From positions 68,616,308-68,680,307 of the forward strand of contig NC_134454.1 in the NCBI RefSeq assembly GCF_030867145.1: a stretch of 64,000 bases of DNA, read 5' to 3'. The notes beneath the pieces are model-generated. The model was not told where the DNA came from and searched no databases. It saw only the letters and a list, made by a program, of their open reading frames with translations. Below, piece by piece: positions 23,601 to 36,559 of this stretch. Each line of letters begins with the position of its first letter. Positions within the stretch are counted from its first letter, which is position 1. Source of the stretch: Opisthocomus hoazin. Lineage: Eukaryota > Chordata > Aves > Opisthocomiformes > Opisthocomidae. Made by a program: the position numbers and the translations under genes.

Positions 23601-26600
23601 GTGATTTATTTGTTTAAAAATCTTTTATTGAAAAAAGGACTGATATTGATTCCTAACTTTCTAATTAAAAATTATGTAGTTTATGCTATGTTAGAGATTT
23701 TGACATTTTAATTAGTTTCAAAGCATTATATTTTTAAATTCTCGTCTGTGTCTGACAAAGTTAAGATTAGGTACATGTTAGTTAAGCTGTCCAGTAACTG
23801 AAATATATTATACAGGAAATGTAATTTTATTTCGAATGCTGTTTCCAAGAAGGAAATAAACTCTATTATTCATTCTAACGGCAGTGGATATATCTACTTC
23901 TTTACTTAACAAAAACAAAAACACCCAATAACAAGCAAACAAAAAACTCTGGACATATTTTGAAGAAACTTTGAGAGTGAAAACTATCAGCAAGAGCCTT
24001 TCCATTCATTTGCTTTCTTACTACCTGGGAACAGCCAACTGAAATCCCTTGCTCTTCCTGCAAAGCAACTATTTTAAAGCTTATTTTAAAAGCATTTTAA
24101 CTTTTGCTGTCTATCTTGCTTGATAAAGTTTGAGAAAACTGTTACAGCTTATGTGAGACTTTGAAGGAATTAAAGGGATGTAGAGAGAAAAACATCTACT
24201 TAAGCGTTATTTCAAGTTCAGTTGAATTGGTGGAATACATAGTAATCTTTTTTGTCTCTTTAAGAGAACTTAAATAGCAGAAACATTTCAGATATGAGCG
24301 GGTTCAGTAATCCAAACTCTCACTAGAAATGACGAAACTAATTAAGACAATGAGTAGCAAGCTTCAGATATGGTTTGAGTAATATAATGGAGACAAAGAA
24401 TTACACTGCCTAGCTGTGTATAGACATCCAGCTTTATCCAAAAGCATAATCATTACTGACTAGAATTTGAATGGTCTTGAATTTCTATCACCTTTTTCAA
24501 GAGATTGGTTAAAACTTGGAATCATGCAAAACTCACCTGCATTGGAGTTTGATTAAGCACTCCAGTTCTTTTTTCTTCTTTTTGGAAATTTTTCCTAGTG
24601 TTTGTTAGTCCAGTGTGGTTTCATGCTTTTTCACTGAGAACTCAGTGAAACTAGGTTTGAATGAGGTTTGCTTTTAACTTGCAGGCTTTCTTGTTTCTGG
24701 AAGTCAGAGTAAAATTAAGAGGGTTTAGCACTGTAAGTCTTATAGGAATGAAATGCCCCTAAACTCCTGCAAACTGAAGTCGTTATGTTTCTTACAAGTA
24801 TATCCTTAATAAAATGTCTTGGATGCCACCCACATTCCTCTGCTTGAGGTGAGCAGATCAATAATTCAACTGATAGAGTGGAAAATAAACTGGAGAAGTA
24901 TCTTTATCTTTCAGACCTTGTTCGAAATGGGCTAGTTTCTCACTTTGTGATTTTTCCAGATCAATGGATGATGTGGAGTTATATTATTCAGGGACTACCT
25001 TGGAAACAAAGTTTGAATCAAAGTAGCACCACCCCCTATTGCTGCAAAAGGAAGCAACTCCACAGAGCCTCTCTCAGGGCTTATGCTTCATTTAATTTGC
25101 TGCTGTGGTACGGTGGAGAAGAGGAGGTAGGTGGGAAGAGCACTAACTGTGCTAAATCCCTCCTCTCTTGCTCCTGTGCTATCCAACTGGGAAAGTAATA
25201 ACTGTTGCTGTTTCATTCTCCAGCTGCAAATCAAGGCAGTCAAGGGAATGTTTTTAAAATCTGCCCCCTTTTACGTTCAGTAATTATATGGCACTAGTAA
25301 GAATCTAGCTTGTGATTTTTAGTGTGCTTCTGAAATAGACTGAGCCTTTGCTTGTTGCTCCAAGTGGGAGGTTACACGAAATTGTGATCTTAGTGGGTGT
25401 GAAATGCCTTTCATCTCAGTCACCTCAGCTTTTCATCAGTAGAGTGCTGCATCAGCCTGGGGGGTGTCAAAGCCCAGGCTTTAGCTGTGTCTGTCTATGT
25501 ACCCGCAGTATCAAACACATGGTTCTTCCATATTTGACAGATTTGAAATTACCTGGGTAAGAGGAGAGAGTTGGCTTTGTGTGTCACGATATTTCTCTTC
25601 TGTGTGGCTGAGTTGTGATGAACCTATTACACAGGACTGAGCTCAATGCTTTAATATACAGAACAGAAATACAACCTATATAGAAAGACTATGCTCTTGT
25701 AGCTGAAATTTTGATAAATTCAAAGAAAGCACCTTCTAGCTTATATACTCTCTGTGTGACACAGAAACTGTGTGCTCACAAGGAACTGTTAGCTTTGGAT
25801 TTGTATTCAGATCTTGAAAGCCATGTGGTAGTCTGTATTATAGTAAATACTTAAATAGATATGATTTCTATTTTACTTTATCCTATAAATTAATTTGGTA
25901 TTTATACCACACCTATTTCAAGAAAAATAGATCTTTGAATCAGTTGTGACTGAACACAGGGAAAGTTAAAGAGCACTTAGAAGTATCATCTGTATGGTAA
26001 TAAATTAAGTATTTTACTTCTGCTATAGAAGGCACAAGATTAGATAGCTAAGAAGATTCCAGTGTTGGGACTTTGTCAAAACTGGAAATTGTTGCTCCTT
26101 GCTAAAAAAATGTATAAAAAATAAGTCCCCGTGGAGCTACTTGCAGGAACATCTTTCTGCAAACTGGAAAAGCAGCCTTCCTAATAGGTGGTAAGCATCA
26201 AAACTGCATAATTATAGAGTTCTAGATTAATCCTCATTTATCATGCTTCTAGTAATTTAGTAGAATTAAATTATGGAGTCATTCCATAATTTTAAAATGG
26301 CATTCAACAAAAAAGACTATTGATTGTTAATTTCTCTCTGCAGTAGGATTTCAGAATATATATTGAAACAGATACAGTGCTCTTAGCATAACTGTCCCTT
26401 TGTATGCAACGGCAAAGTTCATGGTTATTGTGAATACATTCTACAAGTAGATTATGTGAGACTTATACAAAGGTGTTTTGTAATATTTTCTTCTTCTGTG
26501 ATTTGTAGTTCTATATCTAACAACATATTCTACATTTAATCAGACCTCTACTTTTTAGCGCACCCAATTTTTTCCTCTTTAATAATTCACGTTTTCAATT

Positions 26601-28147
26601 GCTTTATAAAATGATGATCTGCTGATTTCCTTTTCCATTGCTAGCAGCAGGAATGTGTTTCTGCTTCATGAGTCAGACATGATAAGAAAATTTGTATGAA
26701 CAACCAGTGACTGTACGTTGTATATGAAATTCAACCTTACTGGACTTCAAAGAACTCCGTGAAATTTCATGGTTAAATGTAAAACATTGTATTGTTTCTT
26801 AAGTGCCATTGTGCTGAATTATAACAGGATTAGTATTAGTGCTGTAGTCAGTGATGAATACCACTGAACAAAATTAATCGTCATCTAAGGTGCAGGTTTT
26901 AGCATTGGTTCATTTCTTGTACATACAGTGCAAGTGATTTTCTCTCACTTTATCAGTGTTTACAAGGTATGTAAACTATTACAGAAGTATCATCTCTGAT
27001 ATGAAGCGGGTGGACATTATTAGTGTCCTAACTAAATTGCTGTATATTTTCTTTTCTAATCCAGTTATATTTGTTATGTCCTTAGTATATTGACCCTCAA
27101 TGTTATGCTTTTATCTCAATTTTTAATGATTTCCATTGCACTTAGACAACATACTTCCCTTATATTCAGGCCAAAAATAAAATACAACGGTTTGTAAAGA
27201 CTGCATGTCATTATCAGTCCAGCAAATGAAGAGAAAAAATAAGATGCTCCCAATTATTTTCTGTATGTCAGAATTACTTGTCTTCTGTGCAGTATCATCA
27301 TAGATATCTGTTAAGAACTGCAGTGCCATTCTGCAGCAGTAAGAGATACAGTAGTTCATCTAGTACACTGTTTATGTTACTACCATCAGCTGAATAGAGC
27401 CTTGAAAATATTCTCAAAACCTTTGTAAACAAAGATACAAACAAAATTGTTATTTTTTGAACACTATTTTTTCTGTTTTTCTAAGTATTTATTGAAAGCA
27501 AGGACATGTTTTTAAAATGAGATACGGAAGGTTAGGACTCCTAGCTAACTTAAAATGGCTTTTTCTTATGAGGTAAAATGTTACATTTTATTCTAGGGAT
27601 CTCTGTGTATTTTGGTGTGATGTACACAGAGAGCTCTGAGATGCTAATACAAGGCTAATAGGCGGGTATGGCTGGAGCAGTAGTTCTCATATTCAAGCCT
27701 CAACTCACTAGGGAGGTTCCCCTCTCCTGTGAGGAGGCTCAGGCAAGTTCCAGGAAAATGAAAAAAAGTGTGTTTTTCTAAATCATTATCAGTTACGACT
27801 CTCCAATGTAGAATGTTCTGTTGCTACTGAGTCTTCAGCAGACTTAGTACGTTTGAGGATTCTGTGGTGAAATAAGCTAGGCAAGTAAGAAAAAAAAATT
27901 TGCTTTGACTTCACAGAGGAAATATTAACAAAAAATTATACACTATTTCTTTTTGTTTTGACATAAAGCTGGTAGGTCCCATTTATAGCATATTTTGCAC
28001 GGAAGTGTAAAAATTCTGTGCTTTAGGAACAAAATGTTCTGGCAGTGTCTTAGCACACCAATGTAATAAAGAACTGGTCATACACATGTTGGTTTTTAAA
28101 ATTTAAATGTAGAGATTAGTAGGTGACTGAAATGAAAGTCAGATATT
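20624..28147 (+). other. PDE4D: Spacer between inverted arms, PDE4D intron
   Basis: About 7.5 kb of AT-rich sequence with no recognised transposon, exon or RNA gene. Its open frames are short (up to about 106 codons) and match nothing I recognise. Its orientation relative to the flanks is the part that recombination between the arms would flip. Confidence 0.7.
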
Positions 28148-28148
28148 T

Positions 28149-29529
28149 CATAGAATCATAGAAAGCTTTGGGTTGGAAGGGACCTTTAGAGGCCATCTAG
28201 TCCAAACCCCCTGCAATGAGCAGCAACATCTTCCACTAGATCAGGTTGCTCAGAGTCCCGTCCAACCTGACCTGGAATGTTTCCAGGGGTGGGGCCTCCG
28301 CAACCTCTCTGGGCAACCCGTTCCAGTGTTTCACCACCTTCATGGTAAAAACTGTCTTTCTTATGTCTAGTCTGACTCCACCCTCCCTTAGTTTAAAGTC
28401 ATTACTCCTTGTCCTGTCTCAACAGGCCTGGCTAAAAAGATTTTCCCTTCTTTCCTGTAGGCCCCATTCAGGTACTGGAAGACTGCAATAAGGTCTCCCT
28501 GCAGCCTTTTCTTCCCCAGGCTGAACAACCCCAACTCTCTCAGCTTTTCCTCGTAGGAGATGTGCGCCAGCCCTCTGATCATTTTTGTGGCCCTCCTCTG
28601 GACCCGCTCTAACCGCTCCACATCCTTCATTTGTGGAGGGCTCCAGAGCTGGATGCAGGACTCCAGGCGGGGTCTCACCAGAGCGGAGTAGAATGGCAGA
28701 ATCACCTCCCTCGACCTGCTGGAAACACTTCTTTTGATGCAGCCCAGGATACAGTTGGCCTTCTGGGCTGCGAGCGCACATTGGTGGCTCATGTCCAGCT
28801 TTTCACCCAACAGTGCCCCCAAGTCCTTCTCAGCAGGTCTGCTCTCAATCCCTTCATCCCCCAACCTGTATTGGTAGCAGGCGTTGCCCCAACCTAGGTG
28901 CAAGACCTTGCACTTGGCCTTGTTCAGCTTCCTGAGTTTCACACAAACGCACTTCTTGAGCTTGTCCAGGTCCCTCTGGATTGCCATCCTTCTGGCGAGT
29001 CAGCTACACCACCCAGCTTGGTGTCATCTGCAGACTTGCTGAGGGTGCACTCGATCTCGCTGTCTAAGTCATTGATGCAAATGTTAAACAGCACCCGTCC
29101 CCGTACGTACCCCTGAGGGAAACCACTTGTCACCAGTGTCCATCTGGACATTGAGCCATTGACTACTACCCTCTGGCTGCAACCTTCCAACCAATTCCTT
29201 CTCCACTGAACAGTCCACCCGTCAAATCCATATCTCTCCAATTTAGCGAGAAGGATGTTGTGGGGAACCGTGTCAAAGGCCTTACAGAAGTCCAGACAGA
29301 TCACATCCGTAGCTCTTCCCTTGTTCACTGATGTAGTCATGTCTGGACTTGCCCTTGGTGAAGCCATGCTGGCTGTCTCGAATCATGCTGCCTGTCCTCC
29401 ATGTGCCTTAGCATAGCTTCTAGGAGGACCTGTTCCATGATCTTCCCAGGCACAGAGCTGAGGCTGGCAGGTTGGTAGTTCCCAGGGTCCTCCTTTCTAC
29501 CCTTTTTAAAAATGGGCACAACGTTTCCC
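28149..29529 (-). mobile_element. CR1 3' half (RT to tail), right copy, decayed
   Basis: This is the minus-strand mirror of 19235-20623 with the same frameshifts and the same SADD substitution (29023-29034). Two substitutions distinguish it from the left copy within CR1 (29474 and 28838). It is 5'-truncated at the RT domain and abuts non-repeat sequence, as an ordinary truncated CR1 insertion would, which suggests this is the original locus. Confidence 0.93.
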
Positions 29530-29824
29530 TTTAACTGAAAGTCTGCCTTAATACTTTACCATGTCTTCTACCCTGTGGATCAGTTTCCACCTGTTTTAAA
29601 ATACAGGTAGAGACATCTTCTTTGTATTTTTTGGACGAAGTACATGAAAAACACTGTGTAAATGTAAAACCCCATTGTTCTTAATAACATAATAGTGTTA
29701 CTAATTATAAAATAGGTATACAAATGGAATACACCAAAGCTATAATTAGCAGATAGCTATTACAATATACATGCATTACTCTTCCTCATTTTAAAGCATT
29801 TTTAAAATGAAACCTGGGTAAGTG
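29530..29824. other. Non-repeat linker duplicated in both arms (right copy)
   Basis: This is the mirror of 18940-19234. It lies between the 5'-truncated CR1 and the intact LTR start and is plausibly original intron sequence separating two independent insertions. Confidence 0.72.
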
Positions 29825-30889
29825 TGTATTGGGTTTGGGTGGCAGGGTTTTGGTAGTGGAGTAGGTACAGGGTTGTTTTTTGTGAGGAGCTGCCAGAAGC
29901 TTTCCCCATGTCCTATAGAGCCAATGCCAGCTGTCTCCAAGACGGACCCACTGCTGGCCAAGGTCAAGCCCATAAGAGATGGTGGTAGCGCCTCTGGAAT
30001 AACATAGTAAAGAAGGGGGAAAAAATCCTGCAAAACAGCAGCTGGAAGAGAGAAGTGAGAATACGTGAGAGAAACAACTCTGCAGACACTGAGGTCAGTG
30101 AAGAAAAGAGCGGGAGGAAGTGTTCCACGTGCTGGAGCAGAGATTCCTCTGCAGCCCATGGAGCCGACCACGGTGAGGCATGCTGTCCCCCTCCAGCCCA
30201 TGGAGGTCCATGGTGGAGCAGGTATCCACCTGTAGCCCATGGAAAGGACCCCACTCTGGAGCAACTGGATGCCCAAAAGAGACTGTGACCCTGTGGGAAG
30301 CCCATGCTGGAGCAGGCTCCTGGCAGGACCTGTGGACCCATGGAGAGAGAGAAGCCCATGCTGGAGCAGGTTTGCTGGCAGGACTTGTGACCCTGTGGGG
30401 GACCCACACGGGAGCAGCCTGTTCCTGAAGGACTGCACCCCGTGGAAGGGACCCACATTGGAGCAGTTCATGGAGGACTGTCTCTCGTGGGTGGGACCCC
30501 ACGCTGGAGCAGCGGCAGAGTGTGAGGAGTCCTCCCCCTGAGGAGGAAGGAGCGGCAGAGACGTGTGATGAACTGACCGTAACCCCCAACCCCTGTCCAC
30601 ATGCACTGCTTGGAAGAAGGAGGTAGAGAAAATCAGGAGTGAAGTTGAGCCCAGGAAAAAGGGAGGGGTGGGGGGAAGGTGTTTTAAGATTTAATTTTTG
30701 TTTTCTTACCCAACTTTGATTTGATTGGTGATAAACTAAGTTCGTTTTCCCTAGGTCAGGACTCTCTCCCTGTCCTTATCTCAGCTCACGAGCCTTCTGT
30801 CCTATTTTCTCTCCCATGTCCAGCTGAGGAGGGGAGTGATGGAGTGAGTTGGTGGGCACCTGGCATCCAGCCAGGGTCAACCCACCGCA
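29825..30889 (+). mobile_element. Complete solo LTR of an avian ERV (ERVL-like)
   Basis: The element starts TGTATTGGGTTTGGGTGG and ends CCAGCCAGGGTCAACCCACC then GCA at 30889, giving TG...CA termini and about 1065 bp. It resembles a long GC-rich LTR family I associate with avian ERVL elements. It contains a tandemly organised centre (30125-30520) and, downstream, a purine-rich AGGGAGGGGTGGGG block and a degenerate polyadenylation region (GGTGATAAACTAAG). I see no convincing matching target duplication: AAGTG precedes it and GCCTG follows. No adjacent gag/pol sequence was seen. The exact ERV class is an inference. Confidence 0.8.
30125..30520 (+). repeat. Degenerate tandem array with about 50-bp period inside the LTR
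   Basis: The motif CTGGAGCAG recurs roughly every 50 bp, near 30134, 30214, 30256, 30309, 30361, 30411, 30462 and 30505. It alternates with CCCATGGA or CCCGTGGA. The array is GC-rich and stop-poor, which generates long spurious open frames on both strands. The left arm has the mirror of this array. Confidence 0.75.
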
Positions 30890-33800
30890 GCCTGTATTAA
30901 GTAGGGGCGTGGTCACAAAGACTGATCTGGTTTGGGGAGGTCCAAGTATTATCACCTCCTTTCCATTGGAGGTTACCATCTCTATCGTCAGTTACACTAT
31001 TGGCTTGACTGGTCTCTAACCTGGTGTGAATTTTTTTTCTATCATTTCACAAAACTGAGTGAGAGAGTGGTCAGAAGCACCATTTATCCAGCAGAACCAA
31101 AGCAGAGATGATTACAGTTTGTGAGGAGAGAGAGATGGTCAGGGCTGGTTAATGTGGATGTACTGCATCCAGAATAATTAGTCTTATTATAGGAACCCTG
31201 TTTTTGTAGGTGGAGACTCGGAGAATTTTTTGAAGCTTCCAAGTGGAGAAGCAGATAATACTTCTAAAGAGATAAAATCGCGCCTTCAGAGGTTCTGAGC
31301 TAAGCTTAGAAAGGCACATTTTAACCAGATCTAAGCTTCTTTCTCCATACTGTACTCCTTTCAGCCTCTGAGAGCAAATATGAATGTCCCAAATGTAGTT
31401 ATGCAGAAACTGGATTCTTTAACAACTGACTAGAAAGCAAAACATTTTGTTGTAGGATTATAGGCTTTTATTTGCGAGGTTTTGCAGAAGGACTCTTTAT
31501 TTCAGCCACTGTTCTTTCACCCTTTCTCTTTCTAACTGGGAATATTTCAGTTTTATACTGATCTTCAGAAATGGAAATGCTAGCTGTAGAAGATGAACAT
31601 ATTCTTTTTTAAATTTACTTGTATTAATGCTTGCTGTATGCTAGATTTAAACAAAAAATTAAAGATTTTTGCCCTAAAGAGTTTACAGTGCAGGAAAAAA
31701 CATATTCAGATATTGTTAGTTTCATTCTTGAACCTTGACATTCCAGTAAAATATTAAAAATATTAAAATTTAAAATATGAAAAAACAATTTAGGCCCATG
31801 TTCTCCAGGGAAAGCAAGTGTCAAACTGTGATCTAATTTCCAGCATAGGGCTCAGGCTCCAGTACCATACATATGCCTATGTTTCGTCTTAAATCTGATA
31901 GAAATTTTTCTCCATCCTCCAAAAGCCACTGCAGTAATCAATACTCCTTGCTCAAAAATTGAGTCATTAGTTGTCTTACTTCAACATAAATATAAAATAA
32001 TTTTGGTTTGTACCCTAGGTTTTGATAGTGTTGTTAAGAGTTCATGTGAAAGAAAGGGCTTGGAGTCACAGGATGCATGTGTGCAGTTTTACTCTTGTTG
32101 TTTATATGATGCCACAAATTCAAAGATCTGTTCTGTCAGTCAATAAAAATTCCTATTCTAAAGAAGGCACAAAAAAAATCTATTTTAAAAAATCAAACCT
32201 TCTATTATAGCTTGTTAGCAAACTGGGAGCTGTTTGCTTCTTTATGTCTAGACAATTTTGAAAGTCATAGAATGGCTAGGTTAAACAAATTCTACAAAAA
32301 TAATTAAAGTTAGTAATACTAAAAGTTAACATGGTCTGCTTTTACACCTCTGTTATTTTATGTGAGTATTGATGAAGGAGTGAACTTATTTCACTTTCAG
32401 AAACTTCGGGATTATTTTCTGTATTGCCAATTATAATCACTACAAAGAAGTATTAGTTTAGTCAGCAACTGAAGGTGATCACAAATGCTACATGACACTG
32501 TAAAACTGAGACTTTAGTCTGTGACACTTGTTCCAGTGGTCAAGCAAACTTCCTGGGTGTTTGAACATCATCATGCCATGCTGCCCTGTGAACCAGATCA
32601 CTGACTGGCTAGATGAGTTCAGCAACCAGTGAAACAGCCCCTTTAGTGATCTGGCCTGCAGCAAGCTTCTGCACACTGTTGTTCTGCCGCACCTGAGGAG
32701 GTACGGAATTGCTGCATGGTAAGAATTGCAGGTGTCAGAGGAAGGATCTCAGACTTTTTGGGCCGCTGATGCCAGTCCTGTCTCTCCAACAACCTTGCCT
32801 TTCTACCTTATCTTTATTTCAAGTGTATGACAACTGTCATTATTTCACTTGGGTGTCTTTCTGTAGTGTTACTACAGAAAAAAATGTAAAATGTTTCAAA
32901 GTACGTGAAAAGCTTTTTAATTCTTAGAACAATCCACTAAATTAGTCACTGCCATCATAAGATTTAACAGATTAGAGCTGCAGTTTCTAATGCTCTGTTC
33001 ATTTTAAATTTCTGGTCTATTAATCCCAGTTAGAATTACAGTTTAAATTGCATTTTGCAATTATTATCTGTGGTTATGGATTAAGATTACAGTGTCAAAC
33101 AGTGATACAGTTATGACATTGAAAAATTATTTTCTTTTCCATAAAAAAAAATCCTTTGACAGCATACCTGTTTCTTAAACCAAGGGCAGGAAAAGGCAAA
33201 AGACATGTGGGGTAGATTGAAATGAAAGAAGTCAGGAAACTGATTATGAACTAGAATGTTAATAGTGTAGCTGTATTTAATCAGTCTTTGTAACAACTGA
33301 AAGTTGTCCCTAGTGGCCTATGTGAAGGACTGGAAAACTCCATTAATTCTGAATTAAAAGGTGCCCATTTATAACACGTCATCCATATCCACATGTCTAA
33401 TTGGTTCCCTTCTTCCCAATCTCAGAATAAAAGCTAAAAAAATAGCCAAAAACTGCTTACATAAAAAAACTGTCAGCAAATCTGTCTTAGCTTACATCAG
33501 TATATACACTAATGCAGTTTACACTACTGACCTGAATTCAAAAAAGGTAGCGCAGTGAAAGTTTATCTACTGTTACGCGAGTCTCATCAGCAAGAAGCTA
33601 CAGTAAGGTTTCTATGCAATTAAAAAAAAAAGGGAAAAGCCCTCACATGCAATTTCCCCTTCCGCCCCAAAAAAATTTTGTCTAAAAAGAATTTTTGCAG
33701 TTGTCTAGATGAATTCTGATACTGTGCTTTCTATTCTATTTGCAAAGTATTTGCAGTGTAATATAGTTAAGCTTGTACTTCTGCTGCCTTTTCTGTGGAG

Positions 33801-34014
33801 TTCACATTTTTTATTCTAACTGCTAATATGCCTTGATTATCTGTCAAATTGTGCTTGATTTCTAAAACATTATGACTACTCTGAAAATATTGGAGTGAAT
33901 GGGGAATATCAGAAGTGCCCTTATAAATTCAGATATGTAAGATCAGATCAGACTGATCCAATGCGAAATGCCAGTGTGCCTATGAGGTTGCTGATTTTCA
34001 TTTGTGGAAAGTCA
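30890..34014 (+). other. PDE4D: PDE4D intron, nothing recognised
   Basis: AT-rich sequence after the LTR, with short chance open frames. No retroviral internal sequence follows the LTR. A moderately GC-rich stretch near 32490-32800 has no recognised identity. Confidence 0.6.
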
Positions 34015-35104
34015 TGATGGTGAAGGGAAGTCCCTGAGAGGTGGGAAAAAGTTAATGTTACACCCATACTTAAGAAAGGCAAGGAGGAGGACGAAAGTAC
34101 TATAGACTGGTTAGCCTCACCTCAGTCACTGGAAAGGTCCAAGCACATCTCTGAATCAATTTCCAGACCTGTAAAGGACAGGAAGACAGTCAGGACTACT
34201 CAACATACAGATTTACCTAGGCCAGATAATTTTTAATTGACCTGACTTTCTTCCGTGGTGAAAAGACTGTGTGGAACAGAGAGCAGCGGATATGACATAC
34301 CTTCAGTTCAGTAAGGCTTTTGAAACATTCTCATTTGGAAAGTGAGTTAGTCTGGACTGGATGAACAAACTGTTATGTGGGATGAAAGTCTAGAGACTGA
34401 TGGCTCAACGCCTGGCTGGCAGCTGGTAATGAGCACCTCACCATGAGCGGTTGACACTAGACCCCATGCTGAAATGCAGAGTTCGGCACCCAGACACCTG
34501 AGACACCGGCATGGGCCAGCAAGAGACTGATGGGGTCCTAACCCTGTTGGAAATGTCCTGGGGCCTTCAAAGGACTGCGAGGTGGGTAGCAGCTAACAGT
34601 GCGCTCTTCATCATAAATAAAACAAACCATGTGCCAAAGTTACTGTAGCTAGTGGATCAAGAGGAATGCTGCTACCAGGATGGTTGGGGCCTAGAGCAGA
34701 TGAACAGTGATGAGCGCTTGATGGAGCTGAGTTTACGTGGTCTGCTGTGGAGGAGGTGAAAGGCAATCTAAGAGCAGCCTGCAGCTGCTTGAAGGGTAGG
34801 CGCAAAAGACAACAAATTTAAGCTCTTCTCAGCAGTGGCAGGCTGTTTAAGGAGGGCCCACAAGGGCCTCTGACTGGGAGGTTCAGACGGAACATCAGGA
34901 AAATCTTTTTCATTAAGAATGAGGTGCAGCACCGGAGCAGGTTATCCACAGAGGCAGGGGAATTTCTGCTGTTGGCGGTTTTTGAGATTCAGACAAAGCT
35001 GTGGCTGATGTGATCTAGTGTTGATGATAGTCCCATTTTGAGCGTGAGGCTAGACTAGACAACCTCACAAAGGCTTTTCCAAACAGCAGTTCTATGATTC
35101 TCTG
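34015..35104 (+). mobile_element. Strongly decayed CR1 fragment, plus orientation
   Basis: CR1 RT-region blocks survive as AGTTAATGTTACACCCATAC then TTAAGAAAGGCAAGGAGGAG (about 34050-34090). Later blocks are CTTCAGTTCAGTAAGGCTTT (the DFSKAF block), GGGAACATCAGG-like GGAACATCAGGAAAATCTTT, and the 3' end AGCAGTTCTATGATTCTCTG. Frameshifts and deletions are numerous and no RT motif is intact. Judged by decay this is among the oldest CR1 copies in the window. Confidence 0.88.
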
Positions 35105-36559
35105 AAATTATAGTGAGATTTGTCACAGAAGCTGTGTCTAATTTGAAGAGAGTAGAGAGAACAAGCAATTGTGAAATATCATTCCATTGCAATATTGGAA
35201 TGGAGGTAAAGAGAGGGGAAAAGTTTATTTCTCTTCACCGAGTTTTCAATGAATTTGCATCCCATATGCCTATATCCCACATTGCAATTATCCCCATTGT
35301 TTATTTCATTTTGCATATCATTCTCTCTGCTTGTCTCATTTCAGTGTTTCCCCTTCTGTCTTCTTCCAATTTTTGTGTCCTATGCATACGGTCAAAACTG
35401 TCACAGCCTGCTACAGCTGGGCAAGTGGTAGCATCTAAGATGCCTGGTTTGGAAATAGTCTCATATTCCTCGATAAACAGCAGGAGGATCAGAACTTCAT
35501 AATCCTATGAGTTCAAGCTCAAGTTTCCTGCAATGGAAGTTCTACTTTGAGTCTTTCCCAGTATTTGCAATATTTATCACAACTTCTCACCTTGTCTGAA
35601 ATTTGTTGGTGAAACCAAAAGTTATTCGAGCAAGAAAGAAGAAATGAAGGGATGATGGATGATTATCAGGATTATCTAGGCAAGAACTTATCTTGGAAAA
35701 ACAGGGTCTAGGGTTTTTGCCCAGCAGAAGCTTGGATGTACATGGTTAGAGGTGAACCTTGATTTTAGGAGTGCTCTGTGTCTGGAGGGAAGGCTGACTT
35801 TTAAGATGGAGAATTGAGAAAGTGCGTCAACACGTTAAAGGGTTGACATAGGTGTACATTTCTACTACTAAGAAATTAAGAAGTTTAGACAAAAATTTAT
35901 GAGGTTTAAAATAATTGCAGATCTGTGATGGAAAAAGGATGGCAAGAGCGATTTTGTGACTGAGGAAGTAGAAGTTGTGCGCAAAGCTAATCAGAACAGT
36001 CTAATGAGTAGATGAACACTGATTGGCAGAAAATACATGTTTCTGTAAAGAGAGATTTTTGCAATGCATGCTTGCTTAGTGATGATATTTTGGTAAAACA
36101 GAACAGAAGGACCAGACAAATACGAATTAATAGTTTTCAAATGAACATCTGCATGTGTATTTTTCATATTTTGTGAGGAGTGTAGCATTTGGAATATTGT
36201 TGTGAATAATAAGAAGAAGACTGCCACACAGGACAGCTATCAATTCTACTTAAAAAAAAAGAAAAAGGAAAAAATGCAAGGAGTGGGGGAGGGAAAGGGC
36301 AACTTAAAAAAATGCAGCTTCCTTCACTTCTGGATTATTGGTTGTACATGAGCATGAAAGAATACGAAATGTAAAACTAATTTAAAAAATGCTCTTTGGG
36401 ATGAAGTTCCTGTTCCGTCAATTTTCACTTGAAATGATTTTTTTCTGCGGCAGTTACTAACTCCTGAAACTAGTGGCTTAGAATGTAAAAGCTCCTGTGT
36501 AGCAGCGGGCTCAGCATCGCTACTATAATTAAACCTTCCTCGCACTGATTTACAGCCAG
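35105..36559 (+). other. PDE4D: PDE4D intron upstream of the D4 CpG island
   Basis: AT-rich sequence with no recognised element. The change to GC-rich sequence begins near 36560. Confidence 0.6.

Larger units (their letters stand above)
28148..30576. repeat. Right arm of the 2429-bp inverted repeat
   Basis: This is the reverse complement of 18188-20616. The outer edge at 30576 lies within an LTR that continues to 30889 here, so this locus retains more of the original context than the left arm. The inner edge at 28148 lies in the CR1 tail (CATAGAATCATAG). The mismatch at 30394 is a TG/CA change at a site that is CpG in the left arm, as expected of methylated CpG decay. Confidence 0.95.
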
